Position numbers and translations under genes: made by a program. From assembly GCF_027620315.1 (NCBI RefSeq), contig NZ_JAPNNL010000077.1, positions 1 through 32,205 of the forward strand: a stretch of DNA of 32,205 nucleotides. Reading direction: 5' to 3'. Every line of letters begins with the position of its first letter. The first letter of the stretch is position 1. The stretch is from Nonomuraea corallina (GTDB taxonomy: Bacteria; Actinomycetota; Actinomycetes; Streptosporangiales; Streptosporangiaceae). Shown in pieces: positions 17,448-24,714 of the stretch. The notes below the pieces were generated by a model. It saw only the letters and a program-made list of their open reading frames with translations, was not told where the DNA came from and ran no database searches.

Positions 17448-18143
17448 TCAGCCTGCCGGGCTACCCGGTGCTCCGCCGCGCGGCTGACGCACCGGGCGGA
17501 AGGACGCGTCGACGAGGCCGCTGCGGTGCGCGACCACGGCCGCCTGGATGCGGTTGCGCAGCCCGAGCTTGTCCATGGCGGCGGCGATGTGGGTCTTCAC
17601 GGTCGTGACGCCGACGTGCAGCTCCTCGGCGATCTCGGCGTTGGACAGCCCGGTGCCCACCAGGGCGAGCACGTCGATCTCGCGCTCGGTGAGCCCGCGC
17701 GGGGCGCCCGCGGAGCTCTCCTCGGCGTCGAGGAAGCGTTCGACGACGCGGCGCAGCACGGACGGCGCGAGGAGCTGCTCGCCGGCGTGGGCGCGGCGGA
17801 TGGCGTCGATCATGCGTTCCGGCTCGTCGTCCTTGACCAGGAAGCCGACGGCGCCGGCGCGCAGCGCGGCGTAGACGTTGGCGTCCTCGGCGAAGGTGGT
17901 GAGCACCACGATGCGGGTGGAGGGGCGGGCCGCGAGCACCCTCTTGATCGCCTCCAGCCCGTCGACCCTGGGCATGCGCAGGTCCATGAGGATGACGTCG
18001 GGCAGGTGGCGCTCGGCCAGCCGGACGGCCTCGGCGCCGTCGTCGGCCTCGCCGACCACCTCCATGTCGCTGTTGGCCTGCAGCAGCATCCGCACGCCCG
18101 CGCGCACGAGCACCTGGTCGTCGGCGATGAGGACGCGGATCAT
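17448..18143 (-). CDS. NarL/FixJ-family response regulator
   Basis: DNA-binding response regulator of 231 residues. The receiver domain (about 1-120) has the acidic pair in MIRVLIADDQVLVRAG, the phospho-acceptor Asp in VILMDLRMPRVDGLEAI, the Thr in VVLTTFAED, and the Lys in GFLVKDDEPE. The LuxR-type helix-turn-helix is C-terminal (about 155-215): LTEREIDVLALVGTGLSNAE, IAEELHVGVTTVKTHI. The ATG at 18143 overlaps the stop codon of the kinase gene in an ATGA pattern, so the pair is coupled. The C-terminus carries a short Gly/Pro tail. The signal sensed is unknown; the target could be the adjacent membrane protein gene, but no binding site can be assigned. Confidence 0.95.
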   Translation of the reverse strand: MIRVLIADDQVLVRAGVRMLLQANSDMEVVGEADDGAEAVRLAERHLPDVILMDLRMPRVDGLEAIKRVLAARPSTRIVVLTTFAEDANVYAALRAGAVGFLVKDDEPERMIDAIRRAHAGEQLLAPSVLRRVVERFLDAEESSAGAPRGLTEREIDVLALVGTGLSNAEIAEELHVGVTTVKTHIAAAMDKLGLRNRIQAAVVAHRSGLVDASFRPVRQPRGGAPGSPAG

Positions 18144-19741
18144 GAGACGCTCCTGGGCGCCGGCAGGCTGGCGGCGAGCAGCCAGCCGCCTTCCTCGTCC
18201 GGCCCGGCGCTGAGGGTGCCGCCGAGCGCGCGGACCCGTTCCCGCATCCCGGCCAGGCCGCGCCCGGAGGACGGCAGGCGCTCGATCGTGGTGGGCGGGC
18301 GGCCGTTGCGGATCTCCACGCCGACGCCGTCGCGGTCGGCGCTGACCCGGACGTGGACCTTGGTGCCGGGTCCCGCGTGTTTGAGCACGTTCGTGAGTCC
18401 TTCCTGGACGATGCGCGCCGCCGAGGTGCGGGCCACGAGCGGGGCGTGGTCGGTCCCGGGGTCGAGTTCGAGGTCGACCGCGAGGCCGGCGGCCGCCATC
18501 CGCTCGGCGGACTCGCGGATCACGTCGTTGGGGTCGGCGAGCAGGTTGGACTGCCGGTCGGGGTCGCGCAGCAGGTCGATCAGGCCGCGCAGGTCCTCCA
18601 GCACCTGGTGGCCGGTCTCGCGGATGTCGGTCAGCGCGTCGGCGACCGGGCCGTCGGGGGCGGTGTAGCGGGCGGCGCTGGCCCGCAGCACCATCGCGCC
18701 GACGTGGTGGGCGACGATGTCGTGCACGTCGCGGGCGATGCGCTCGCGTTCGGCGAGCTGGGCGGCGCGCATCTGGGCGACGGTGAGCCGGGTGGACTCG
18801 CGCGCGCGCAGCCGCTCGGCCGCGGCGGCGGCCTGCCTGACGCCCAGGTAGCGGCCGATCGCGACCGGGGTGACGACGAGCGCGCAGACGATGGCGGCGC
18901 GGAAGACGGTGGGCTCGCTGTCCGGGCCGACGACGGCGACCGCGGCCAGCAGGCAGGTGGCCAGGTAGGCGCTGGCCGTCCACACCCAGGAGGCGACCCG
19001 CATGGCGAACACGCCGAGCGCGATGAGGACCAGCACCAGGCTGGCGTTGACCACCTGCGGCAGGTAGGTGTCGGCGGCGACGAGCAGCACGCCTTGGAAC
19101 AGGAAGACGAGCCCGGGCAGCCGCCTGGCCACGCCGAGCGACAGCCCGGCGGCGACGGCCAGGACGCCGGTCACCCAGGCGGGCTGGGCCCCGGAGTGCC
19201 AGCTCGTCCAGGTGCTCAGCATGGTGTGGGCCAGCCCGCCGGCGGCGAGCAGCACGTCGGGCGTGACGTCGCGGTGCTCCAGCTCGCCCACCGAGCCGCG
19301 CAGGTAGCCGCCGACCACGACGGGGAGGACGGCGATGCCCACGCAGTAGAGGCCGCTCTCCAGGGTGAAGGCCAGGCCGGGGTCGGCCAGGTTGACCGCG
19401 GTGGCGGCCGCGGCCGCCGCCATGGCCACGCCGGTCGCGCGGGCGCGTTCCCGATAGGCGGTGAACCCCACCGCGACCAGCAGCAGCATCTGGGCGGTGT
19501 TGGAGCTGTAGGCGGCCATCTGGTCGGTGACGACGAGGGCGCCCGCGAGCCACAGCGCGGTCGCGAGCGGCCACCGCCGCACGAACCCGAGCGGCGCGCC
19601 GACCAGCAACGCCAGCGGGACGACCGTGTAGGACGGCGGAAGCTCCCCCTTCAGCGCCTGCCCGGACATCAGCAGGTCCAGGCTGACGCCCGCGGCGGCA
19701 AGGAGCAGGTCGAACGGCGCACCGCGCCAACGCCAACTCAT
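18140..19741 (-). CDS. Sensor histidine kinase (HisKA_3 type)
   Basis: Membrane sensor kinase, 533 residues, partner of the response regulator. The first 320 residues are a multi-pass membrane region with about eight hydrophobic segments, followed by a helical linker. The phospho-acceptor His is in ERERIARDVHDIVAHHVGAM (HisKA_3). The ATP-binding domain contains IVQEGLTNVLKHAGPG (N box) and GRGLAGMRERVRALGGTLS (G box). The start at 19741 (MSWRWRGAPFDLLLAAAG) is chosen because it leads directly into the first membrane helix; a further upstream ATG at 19915 would enter the divergent methyltransferase gene. There is no extracytoplasmic domain of any size, so the signal is probably sensed in or at the membrane. 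Confidence 0.93.
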   Translation of the reverse strand: MSWRWRGAPFDLLLAAAGVSLDLLMSGQALKGELPPSYTVVPLALLVGAPLGFVRRWPLATALWLAGALVVTDQMAAYSSNTAQMLLLVAVGFTAYRERARATGVAMAAAAAATAVNLADPGLAFTLESGLYCVGIAVLPVVVGGYLRGSVGELEHRDVTPDVLLAAGGLAHTMLSTWTSWHSGAQPAWVTGVLAVAAGLSLGVARRLPGLVFLFQGVLLVAADTYLPQVVNASLVLVLIALGVFAMRVASWVWTASAYLATCLLAAVAVVGPDSEPTVFRAAIVCALVVTPVAIGRYLGVRQAAAAAERLRARESTRLTVAQMRAAQLAERERIARDVHDIVAHHVGAMVLRASAARYTAPDGPVADALTDIRETGHQVLEDLRGLIDLLRDPDRQSNLLADPNDVIRESAERMAAAGLAVDLELDPGTDHAPLVARTSAARIVQEGLTNVLKHAGPGTKVHVRVSADRDGVGVEIRNGRPPTTIERLPSSGRGLAGMRERVRALGGTLSAGPDEEGGWLLAASLPAPRSVS

Positions 19742-19869
19742 GCCACCAAGGTATCCAGCCGGACCTCGTGGACAGTCCTCCCGGCGGAGGATGGCCCCTC
19801 CTCCAACTGGCCGGATCTCCGTCCCTTCGGGGGAGACGACAACTCGATCTTCGCCTCTACGGTCGAGCC

Positions 19870-20487
19870 ATGGCCAACGACACCTCGCTCTTCCTGGGCC
19901 AGTTCCTGCGCTCACCTGGCACGATCGGGGCGCTGGCGCCGAGCTCGCAGCGGCTCGCCGCCGCGGTCTGCGCGCCGGTGCCCGAGCGCGGCGAGCCGAC
20001 CGTGGTGGAGCTGGGGCCGGGGACGGGCCCGTTCACCGCGGAGATCCAGCGCAGGCTGGCCGGCCGCGGCCATCACCTGGCGGTGGAGCTCAACCAGGCG
20101 ATGGCGGCGCTGCTGGCCGAGCGGTTCCCGGCCGTGGACGTGGTGAACGGGGACGCCGCCCGGCTGCCGGAGCTGCTGGCCGAGCGCGGCCTGGGGCAGG
20201 CGGACGTGGTGGTCAGCGGGCTGCCGTGGGCGGCCTTCCCCCAGCAGTCGCAGCTGTCGCTGATGGGCGCGGTGACGTCGGTGATGAGCCACGCCGGCGC
20301 GTTCACCACCTTCTCGTACGTGCACGCGATCCCGCTGAGCCGGGCTCGGCGCTTCCGGGCGCTGCTGGCCGAGCGGTTCGAGGAGGTGGTGGCCGGGCGG
20401 ACGGTGTGGCGCAACGCGCCGCCGGCGTTCGTCTTCCACGCGCGCAGGCCTCGCCCGCGAACAGAGCTTCCTTCTACTATGGCGTGA
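19870..20487 (+). CDS. Class I SAM-dependent methyltransferase, phospholipid N-methyltransferase-like
   Basis: Predicted methyltransferase, 205 residues. The start segment SLFLGQFLRSPGTIGALAPS is typical of the PmtA-like (phosphatidylethanolamine N-methyltransferase) group. Motif I is VVELGPGTGPFT (SAM binding), followed by LAVELNQAMAALL (acidic ribose-binding Glu), VVNGDAARLPELL and the motif IV region VVVSGLPWAAFP. The substrate is inferred from family likeness only; an rRNA-adenine-type enzyme has a similar fold. The start at 19870 is the first Met of the conserved part; a TACGGT box seven bases upstream would even allow a leaderless transcript. Its stop overlaps the start of the acyl-CoA dehydrogenase gene (TGATG). 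Confidence 0.83.
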   Translation: MANDTSLFLGQFLRSPGTIGALAPSSQRLAAAVCAPVPERGEPTVVELGPGTGPFTAEIQRRLAGRGHHLAVELNQAMAALLAERFPAVDVVNGDAARLPELLAERGLGQADVVVSGLPWAAFPQQSQLSLMGAVTSVMSHAGAFTTFSYVHAIPLSRARRFRALLAERFEEVVAGRTVWRNAPPAFVFHARRPRPRTELPSTMA

Positions 20488-21668
20488 TGGATTTCACTCT
20501 TCCCGAGAGCGCGCTCGCGGTGCGGCAGGGCGTCGCCGACATCTGCTCCCGCTACGACCTGGACTACTGGCAGCGGTGCGAGAGCGAGAAGCGCTGGCCC
20601 GAGGAAGTGTGGGAGGAGCTGGGCAAGGGCGGCTGGCTGGGCCTGGCGGTGCCGGAGCGGTTCGGCGGCGGCGGGCAGGGGCTGCTGGAGCTGGCCGTGG
20701 CGACGGAGACCATCTCGGCGTCGGGGGCGGCGGGCGGATCGGCTTTCACGTACGTGCTCACGCCCGGGTTCGGGGCGATGACCCTGACCCGCCACGGCAG
20801 TGGGTGGCAGCAGGACGAGCTGCTGCCGCGGCTGGCCACCGGGGAGATCGAGACGTGCTTCGCGCTGACCGAGCCGGACGCGGGCTCCAACGCGCTGGCG
20901 ATCTCCACGTCCGCGCGCCGTGACGGCGACGCGTTCGTGCTGAACGGGCAGAAGATCTGGATCACCGGCGTGCAGCGGGCCACCTGGATGCTGCTGGTCA
21001 CCCGGACCGTCCCGGCGGCCGAGGCCAGGCCGCGCAGCCACGGGCTGACCGTCTTCCTGGTGAACGTGCCGGACGCGGTCGCCACCGGGCGGCTGTCGTT
21101 CCAGCCGATCCCGAAGATGGGCGCCAACACGACGCCGTCGAACATGGTGTTCATCGACGACCTGCGGGTGCCGGCCGCGAACGTGGTCGGCGAGGTCGAC
21201 CAGGGCGCGGCGGTGCTGTGGGACATCCTCAACCCCGAGCGCATCCTGCTGGCCGCCTCCGCGCTGGGCGGCGCCGAGGTGGCGCTGCGGGTCGCGGTGC
21301 AGTACGCCAAGGAGCGCGAGGTGTTCGGCCGGCCGATCGGCGCCAACCAGGCGATTGCGTTCCCGCTCGCCCAGGTCAAGGCGAAGATCGAGCTGGCCAG
21401 GCTGATGTTGTACAAGGCGGCCTGGTCGTTCGACCAGCAGCTGCCATGTGGCACCGAGGCCAACATCGCCAAGCTGACCGCCTCCCAGGCCGCCTGGGAG
21501 GCCGCCGACGCCGCCTTCCAGACGCACGGCGGCATGGCGTACTCGCTGGAGTACCCGGTGGCCCGCCTGCTCGCCGACGCCCGGATCGGGAAGGTGGCAC
21601 CCGTGACCGAGGAGCTTCTGCTCAACTACCTCGCGACGCAGGTGCTCGGCCTCCCTCGCGGCTTCTGA
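20487..21668 (+). CDS. Acyl-CoA dehydrogenase
   Basis: FAD-dependent acyl-CoA dehydrogenase of 393 residues, the usual length. Visible signatures: GGWLGLAVPERFGGGGQGLL, ETCFALTEPDAGSNALAIST (FAD/substrate motif), NGQKIWITGV, FGRPIGANQAIAFPLAQVKA, and FQTHGGMAYSLEYPVARLLA, where E355 is the expected catalytic base. Start and stop are clear: the ATG at 20487 shares one base with the methyltransferase stop, and the gene ends convergent to the crotonase gene after 149 bases. Chain length preference cannot be told. The crotonase-family and esterase genes nearby suggest a degradation route for an acyl compound, but they are on the opposite strand. Confidence 0.95.
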   Translation: MDFTLPESALAVRQGVADICSRYDLDYWQRCESEKRWPEEVWEELGKGGWLGLAVPERFGGGGQGLLELAVATETISASGAAGGSAFTYVLTPGFGAMTLTRHGSGWQQDELLPRLATGEIETCFALTEPDAGSNALAISTSARRDGDAFVLNGQKIWITGVQRATWMLLVTRTVPAAEARPRSHGLTVFLVNVPDAVATGRLSFQPIPKMGANTTPSNMVFIDDLRVPAANVVGEVDQGAAVLWDILNPERILLAASALGGAEVALRVAVQYAKEREVFGRPIGANQAIAFPLAQVKAKIELARLMLYKAAWSFDQQLPCGTEANIAKLTASQAAWEAADAAFQTHGGMAYSLEYPVARLLADARIGKVAPVTEELLLNYLATQVLGLPRGF

Positions 21669-21817
21669 CCGCCCCCCGGCCGTGACCCGGCGGCGGGCCG
21701 CTGCTTCGTCCCCCGAGGCTGCGTTCTCGGCCCCGGCGGACAGGCCCGCCGTGTGGGTCTGGCCATGCGTTCCATGACTGTGCGCCTACCCGGGTCACGA
21801 CGGCGAAACCCCTCACG

Positions 21818-22597
21818 TCACGAGAAGCGGGGCGGGCGCTTCTCGCGCAGCGCCCGCACGCCCTCGGCCACGTCGGGTCCGGTGAAACCGAGGAACTCCA
21901 TGGCCAGCGAGGCGTCGAAGGCGGGCCCCGCCAGGCGCAGCCAGTTGTTGAGCGCGTACTTGGTGAGCCGGATGGCCTCCTGCGAGCCCGCGGCGAGCTT
22001 GACCGCGATCTCCAGGGCGGTGTCGTGCACGGCGTCGTCGTCGACGCAGAGGCTGACCAGGCCCATCCGCTCGGCCTGCTCGCCGGTGACCGGCTCGCAG
22101 AGCAGCAGATGGTACTTGGCCTTGGCCATGCCGCACAGCAGCGGCCAGATGATGGCGGCGTGGTCGCCGGCGGCGACGCCGAGGCGGGTGTGGCCGTCGA
22201 TGATGCGGGCGGTGCGGCCGGCCACGGAGACGTCGGCGAGCAGGGCGACGGCCAGCCCGGCGCCGACGGCGGGCCCCTGGATGGCCGACACGACCGGCTT
22301 GGCGCAGTTGAGCACGTTGTAGACGATGTCGCGGGCCTCGGCGAAGACGCGCAGCCGGGTGTCGTGGTCGCGCGTCATCTCCTCGATCATGGACAGGTCG
22401 CCGCCGGCGGAGAACGCCTCGCCCTCCCCCCGGATGAGCACGGCCCTGACGGAGTCGTCGCGGTCGGCGTCGCGCCAGATCTCGGCCAGCTCGCGGTGGC
22501 CGGTCCGGTCGACGGCGTTGAGCCGGCGCGGCTCGCTGATGGTGATGCGCAGCACGCCCTCGGCGGGGGTGTCGAGCTTGAGCCGCTCGTAGGTCAC
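21818..22597 (-). CDS. Crotonase-superfamily protein (enoyl-CoA hydratase/isomerase family)
   Basis: 259 residues with the crotonase fold, expected to act on an acyl-CoA. The oxyanion-hole segments are intact: GEGEAFSAGGDLSMIEEM and AIQGPAVGAGLAVALLADVS. The following part (ARIIDGHTRLGVAAGDHAAI, IWPLLCGMAKAKYHLLLCEP) aligns with the region that carries the two catalytic glutamates of classical hydratases, but both places appear to hold other residues (His and Tyr by eye). The reaction is therefore uncertain: isomerase, hydrolase or another activity. GTG start at 22597 overlaps the stop of the esterase gene (GTGA) and has AAGGAGG 4 bases upstream. The gene is convergent with the acyl-CoA dehydrogenase gene. 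Confidence 0.9.
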   Translation of the reverse strand: MTYERLKLDTPAEGVLRITISEPRRLNAVDRTGHRELAEIWRDADRDDSVRAVLIRGEGEAFSAGGDLSMIEEMTRDHDTRLRVFAEARDIVYNVLNCAKPVVSAIQGPAVGAGLAVALLADVSVAGRTARIIDGHTRLGVAAGDHAAIIWPLLCGMAKAKYHLLLCEPVTGEQAERMGLVSLCVDDDAVHDTALEIAVKLAAGSQEAIRLTKYALNNWLRLAGPAFDASLAMEFLGFTGPDVAEGVRALREKRPPRFS

Positions 22598-23508
22598 AGC
22601 GCCTCCTTCAGCCGGGCGGCGACGTGGTCGCGGGCCTCGGCCGCCTGGTCGAACAGGCGGGGCAGGACGAAGAAGCTGTGGACCGCGCCGTCGAAGCGGC
22701 GCAGGTCGACCGGCACCCCCTCCTCGGCCAGCCGGGCGGCGTAGCGTTCGCCCTCGTCGCGCAGCACGTCGCACTCGGCGGTCAGCACGGTGGCGGGCGG
22801 CAGCCCGGCGGCGGAGGCCAGCCGCGCCGGCGACAGGCGCGGGTCGTCGGGGTCGGCTCCGGCGGCGTACCGGTCCAGGAACCAGGCCATCTCGGCGGCG
22901 TCCAGGCCGTAGCCGCGGGCGAACTCGCGGTAGCTCGGGGTGTCCATGCGCGCGTCGAGCACCGGGTAGATCAGCACCTGGTGGACCAGGCGGAGCCCGG
23001 CGTCGCGCGCCTGCCAGGCGACCACCGCGGCGAGGTTGCCGCCGGCGCTGTCGCCCATCACCGCGACCTTGCCGTCGCACTGGTAGAACGCGGGCCGGGC
23101 GAAGACGTCGCGCACGACGGTCCAGGCGTCGTCGGCGGCGGCCGGGAAGGGGTGCTCGGGGGCGAGCCGGTAGTCGACCGAGACGACCACCGCGCCGGTG
23201 CGGATGGCCAGGTCGCGGCCGAGCGCGTCGTTGCGCCTGACGCTGCCGAAGACGAAGCCGCCGCCGTGGAAGTAGACGACGACGGGCAGCGGGCCGTCGC
23301 CGCGGTCGGCGCGGTAGATGCGGATCGGCACGCCCTCGGCCGTCTCGTCGCGGACGGAGGGCAGCTGCGTGAGCGGCCCGCGCTGGGAGGCGAGACCGTC
23401 GACGGCGCGCATCTCGCGGATCCGCTCCAGGTCGAGCGCGGCCGGGTCGACGCCCAGGTCCGACGGGTAGGCGGCGACGTACGCGCGTGCCTGGGGGTGC
23501 AGCGACAT
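22594..23508 (-). CDS. Alpha/beta hydrolase of the hormone-sensitive-lipase family
   Basis: Predicted carboxylesterase, 304 residues. The HSL signature is complete: HGGGFVFGS (81-89, oxyanion hole), GDSAGGNLA with the nucleophile Ser154, the acid Asp in LTAECDVLRDEGERYA, and the His in RFDGAVHSFFVLPRLF. There is no signal peptide, so it is likely cytoplasmic. The ATG at 23508 begins the family-like SLHPQARAYVAA. It overlaps the downstream crotonase gene by 4 bases and follows the PuuD-like gene with 9 bases between, so the three form an operon. The esterase could release an acid that the crotonase and dehydrogenase then handle (inference). Confidence 0.93.
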   Translation of the reverse strand: MSLHPQARAYVAAYPSDLGVDPAALDLERIREMRAVDGLASQRGPLTQLPSVRDETAEGVPIRIYRADRGDGPLPVVVYFHGGGFVFGSVRRNDALGRDLAIRTGAVVVSVDYRLAPEHPFPAAADDAWTVVRDVFARPAFYQCDGKVAVMGDSAGGNLAAVVAWQARDAGLRLVHQVLIYPVLDARMDTPSYREFARGYGLDAAEMAWFLDRYAAGADPDDPRLSPARLASAAGLPPATVLTAECDVLRDEGERYAARLAEEGVPVDLRRFDGAVHSFFVLPRLFDQAAEARDHVAARLKEAL

Positions 23509-23517
23509 GATCGAAGC

Positions 23518-24240
23518 CTAGCGGGCCGCCTCGACGAGCGCATCGAACAATCCGCCACCCGTCCCGCCGCCGGTCCCGCCGCCGGTCCCGCCGCCCGTCT
23601 CGCGCTCAGGATGCCACTGCACGCCCACGCCGAACCGGTGGCCCTGCAGCTCGATGCCCTCCACGATCTGGTCGTCGGCCCAGGCCACGGCGAGCAGCCC
23701 GGCGCCGAGGCGGCGCACCGACTGGGTGTGCGGGGCGACGGCCTCGACGCGGTCGCCGACGGCCTTGCCCAGCTTGCTCGACACGCTCACCTGGATGCGG
23801 TGCGGCACGCCCGGCTCGTTGTGCCGCTCGTTCTCCAGCATCTCGGGCAGCCACGGGATGAGGCTGCCGCCCTGGGCGACGTTGAGCACGTGCATGCCGC
23901 GGGCGATGCCCAGCACGGGCAGGTCGGCCTGCACGGCGGCGCGGGCCAGGGCCAGCTCGAACCGGTCGCGGTGCGGCTGCGGCTCGCCGGCGCGCGGGTC
24001 CTGCTCGTCACCGTACGTGGCCGCGCCCACCTCGGTGCCGCCGGTCAGCACGATGCCGCTCAGCCCGCGCACGTAGTCGGCGATGGCGTGCCCGTTGATC
24101 GGCGGCAGGACGACAGGGGCGCCGCCGGCCCGCTCGATCGCTCTGGCGTACGAGGGCGGGGAGAGCACGGCCTCCCGCACGTAGTCATCCCATCGGGCGG
24201 CTTCGAAGTAGGCGCTGACGCCTATCAGCGGTCGGGACAT
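23518..24240 (-). CDS. PuuD-like class I glutamine amidotransferase fold protein without the catalytic cysteine
   Basis: 240 residues with the fold of gamma-glutamyl-GABA hydrolase (PuuD). Family strings are clear: PLIGVSAYFEAARWDDYVRE, YARAIERAGGAPVVLPP, LSGIVLTGGTEVGAATYG, LPVLGIARGMHVLNVAQGGS, VAPHTQSVRRLG and FGVGVQWHPERE. The family has Cys in GICRG; here it is Ala113 (codon GCC at 23904-23902), while the His-Pro-Glu part is kept. It is therefore unlikely to hydrolyse gamma-glutamyl bonds by the known mechanism. The C-terminus holds Thr-Gly-Gly-Gly repeats. The start at 24240 (MSRPLIGVSA) has TGGAG 5 bases upstream. It is first in an operon with an esterase and a crotonase gene. Confidence 0.88.
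   Translation of the reverse strand: MSRPLIGVSAYFEAARWDDYVREAVLSPPSYARAIERAGGAPVVLPPINGHAIADYVRGLSGIVLTGGTEVGAATYGDEQDPRAGEPQPHRDRFELALARAAVQADLPVLGIARGMHVLNVAQGGSLIPWLPEMLENERHNEPGVPHRIQVSVSSKLGKAVGDRVEAVAPHTQSVRRLGAGLLAVAWADDQIVEGIELQGHRFGVGVQWHPERETGGGTGGGTGGGTGGGLFDALVEAAR
23561..23596. repeat. Three 12-base tandem repeats near the 3' end of the PuuD-like gene
   Basis: Two copies of GTCCCGCCGCCG and a third differing at its last base. On the minus strand they encode a Thr-Gly-Gly-Gly repeat directly after the conserved WHPERE motif. Confidence 0.9.
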
Positions 24241-24714
24241 CACATCTCCAGGGGAGCGTCGTGCGGGGGTGGCCTGGCGCGCAGGCGCATGCCCCATCAT
24301 GGCGCACTCCATTTCGGTTATGTCGCTTGTCCCACAAGTCTCCTGGGGCCCGGCCGTCCGGAACCCCCCGCCGAGGTCGCGGGAGGGGTGGGGAGGCGGG
24401 GGCCGGGCGGCCGGAGCAGCGCGCAGACCACCCAGATCCCGAAATTTCCCGCTAAATACGAATATGATTTGTCTTCACATTCCATGTCCGGACAAGCAGT
24501 TCCACTGAATGCGGATAATCATAACCCCATTACTGATAGTTCAGATCTGCACCTCATCGGGCGAATAGGTTGTGAGGCCACGGAGGCGGTGTAAGACTGG
24601 ATTTCGAGCGCTCGGTCGTGCCGGGGCAGGCTGGACGCTCATCACCCGGAGCCGCCAGGGAGGTGGGACGAGACGACCGGAATGGTTTTCCGGTCAATAG
24701 GACGGGTTGGGTAT
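24241..24714. other. 474-base non-coding stretch with an AT-rich core
   Basis: Between the PuuD-like gene and the flavohemoglobin gene no supported coding region is visible. The part from about 24436 to 24570 is markedly AT-rich compared with the rest of the window, with strings such as TAAATACGAATATGATTTG and GGATAATCATAA. It must hold promoters for both divergent genes and could bind a silencing protein of the Lsr2 type (inference). The last 110 bases are the probable leader of the flavohemoglobin gene. Confidence 0.7.
24570..24597 (+). promoter_or_regulatory. Candidate promoter of the flavohemoglobin gene
   Basis: TTGTGA (24570-24575), a 16-base spacer and TAAGAC (24592-24597) give a moderate sigma-70-type match about 110 bases before the start codon, at the edge of the AT-rich core. 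Confidence 0.35.

Noticed and set aside
18144..19736. Upstream extension of the response regulator frame into the kinase gene
   Set aside because: The response regulator begins at MIRVLIADDQ (18143); the upstream part is out-of-frame kinase sequence rich in Arg and Ala.
21669..21817. Possible terminator between the convergent acyl-CoA dehydrogenase and crotonase genes
   Set aside because: GGCGGGCC and GGCCCGCC can pair, but they are about 50 bases apart with no T run; too weak to call.
22624..24594. 656-codon open frame on the plus strand
   Set aside because: Shadow of the esterase and PuuD-like genes; it runs into the AT-rich non-coding stretch and has no domain.
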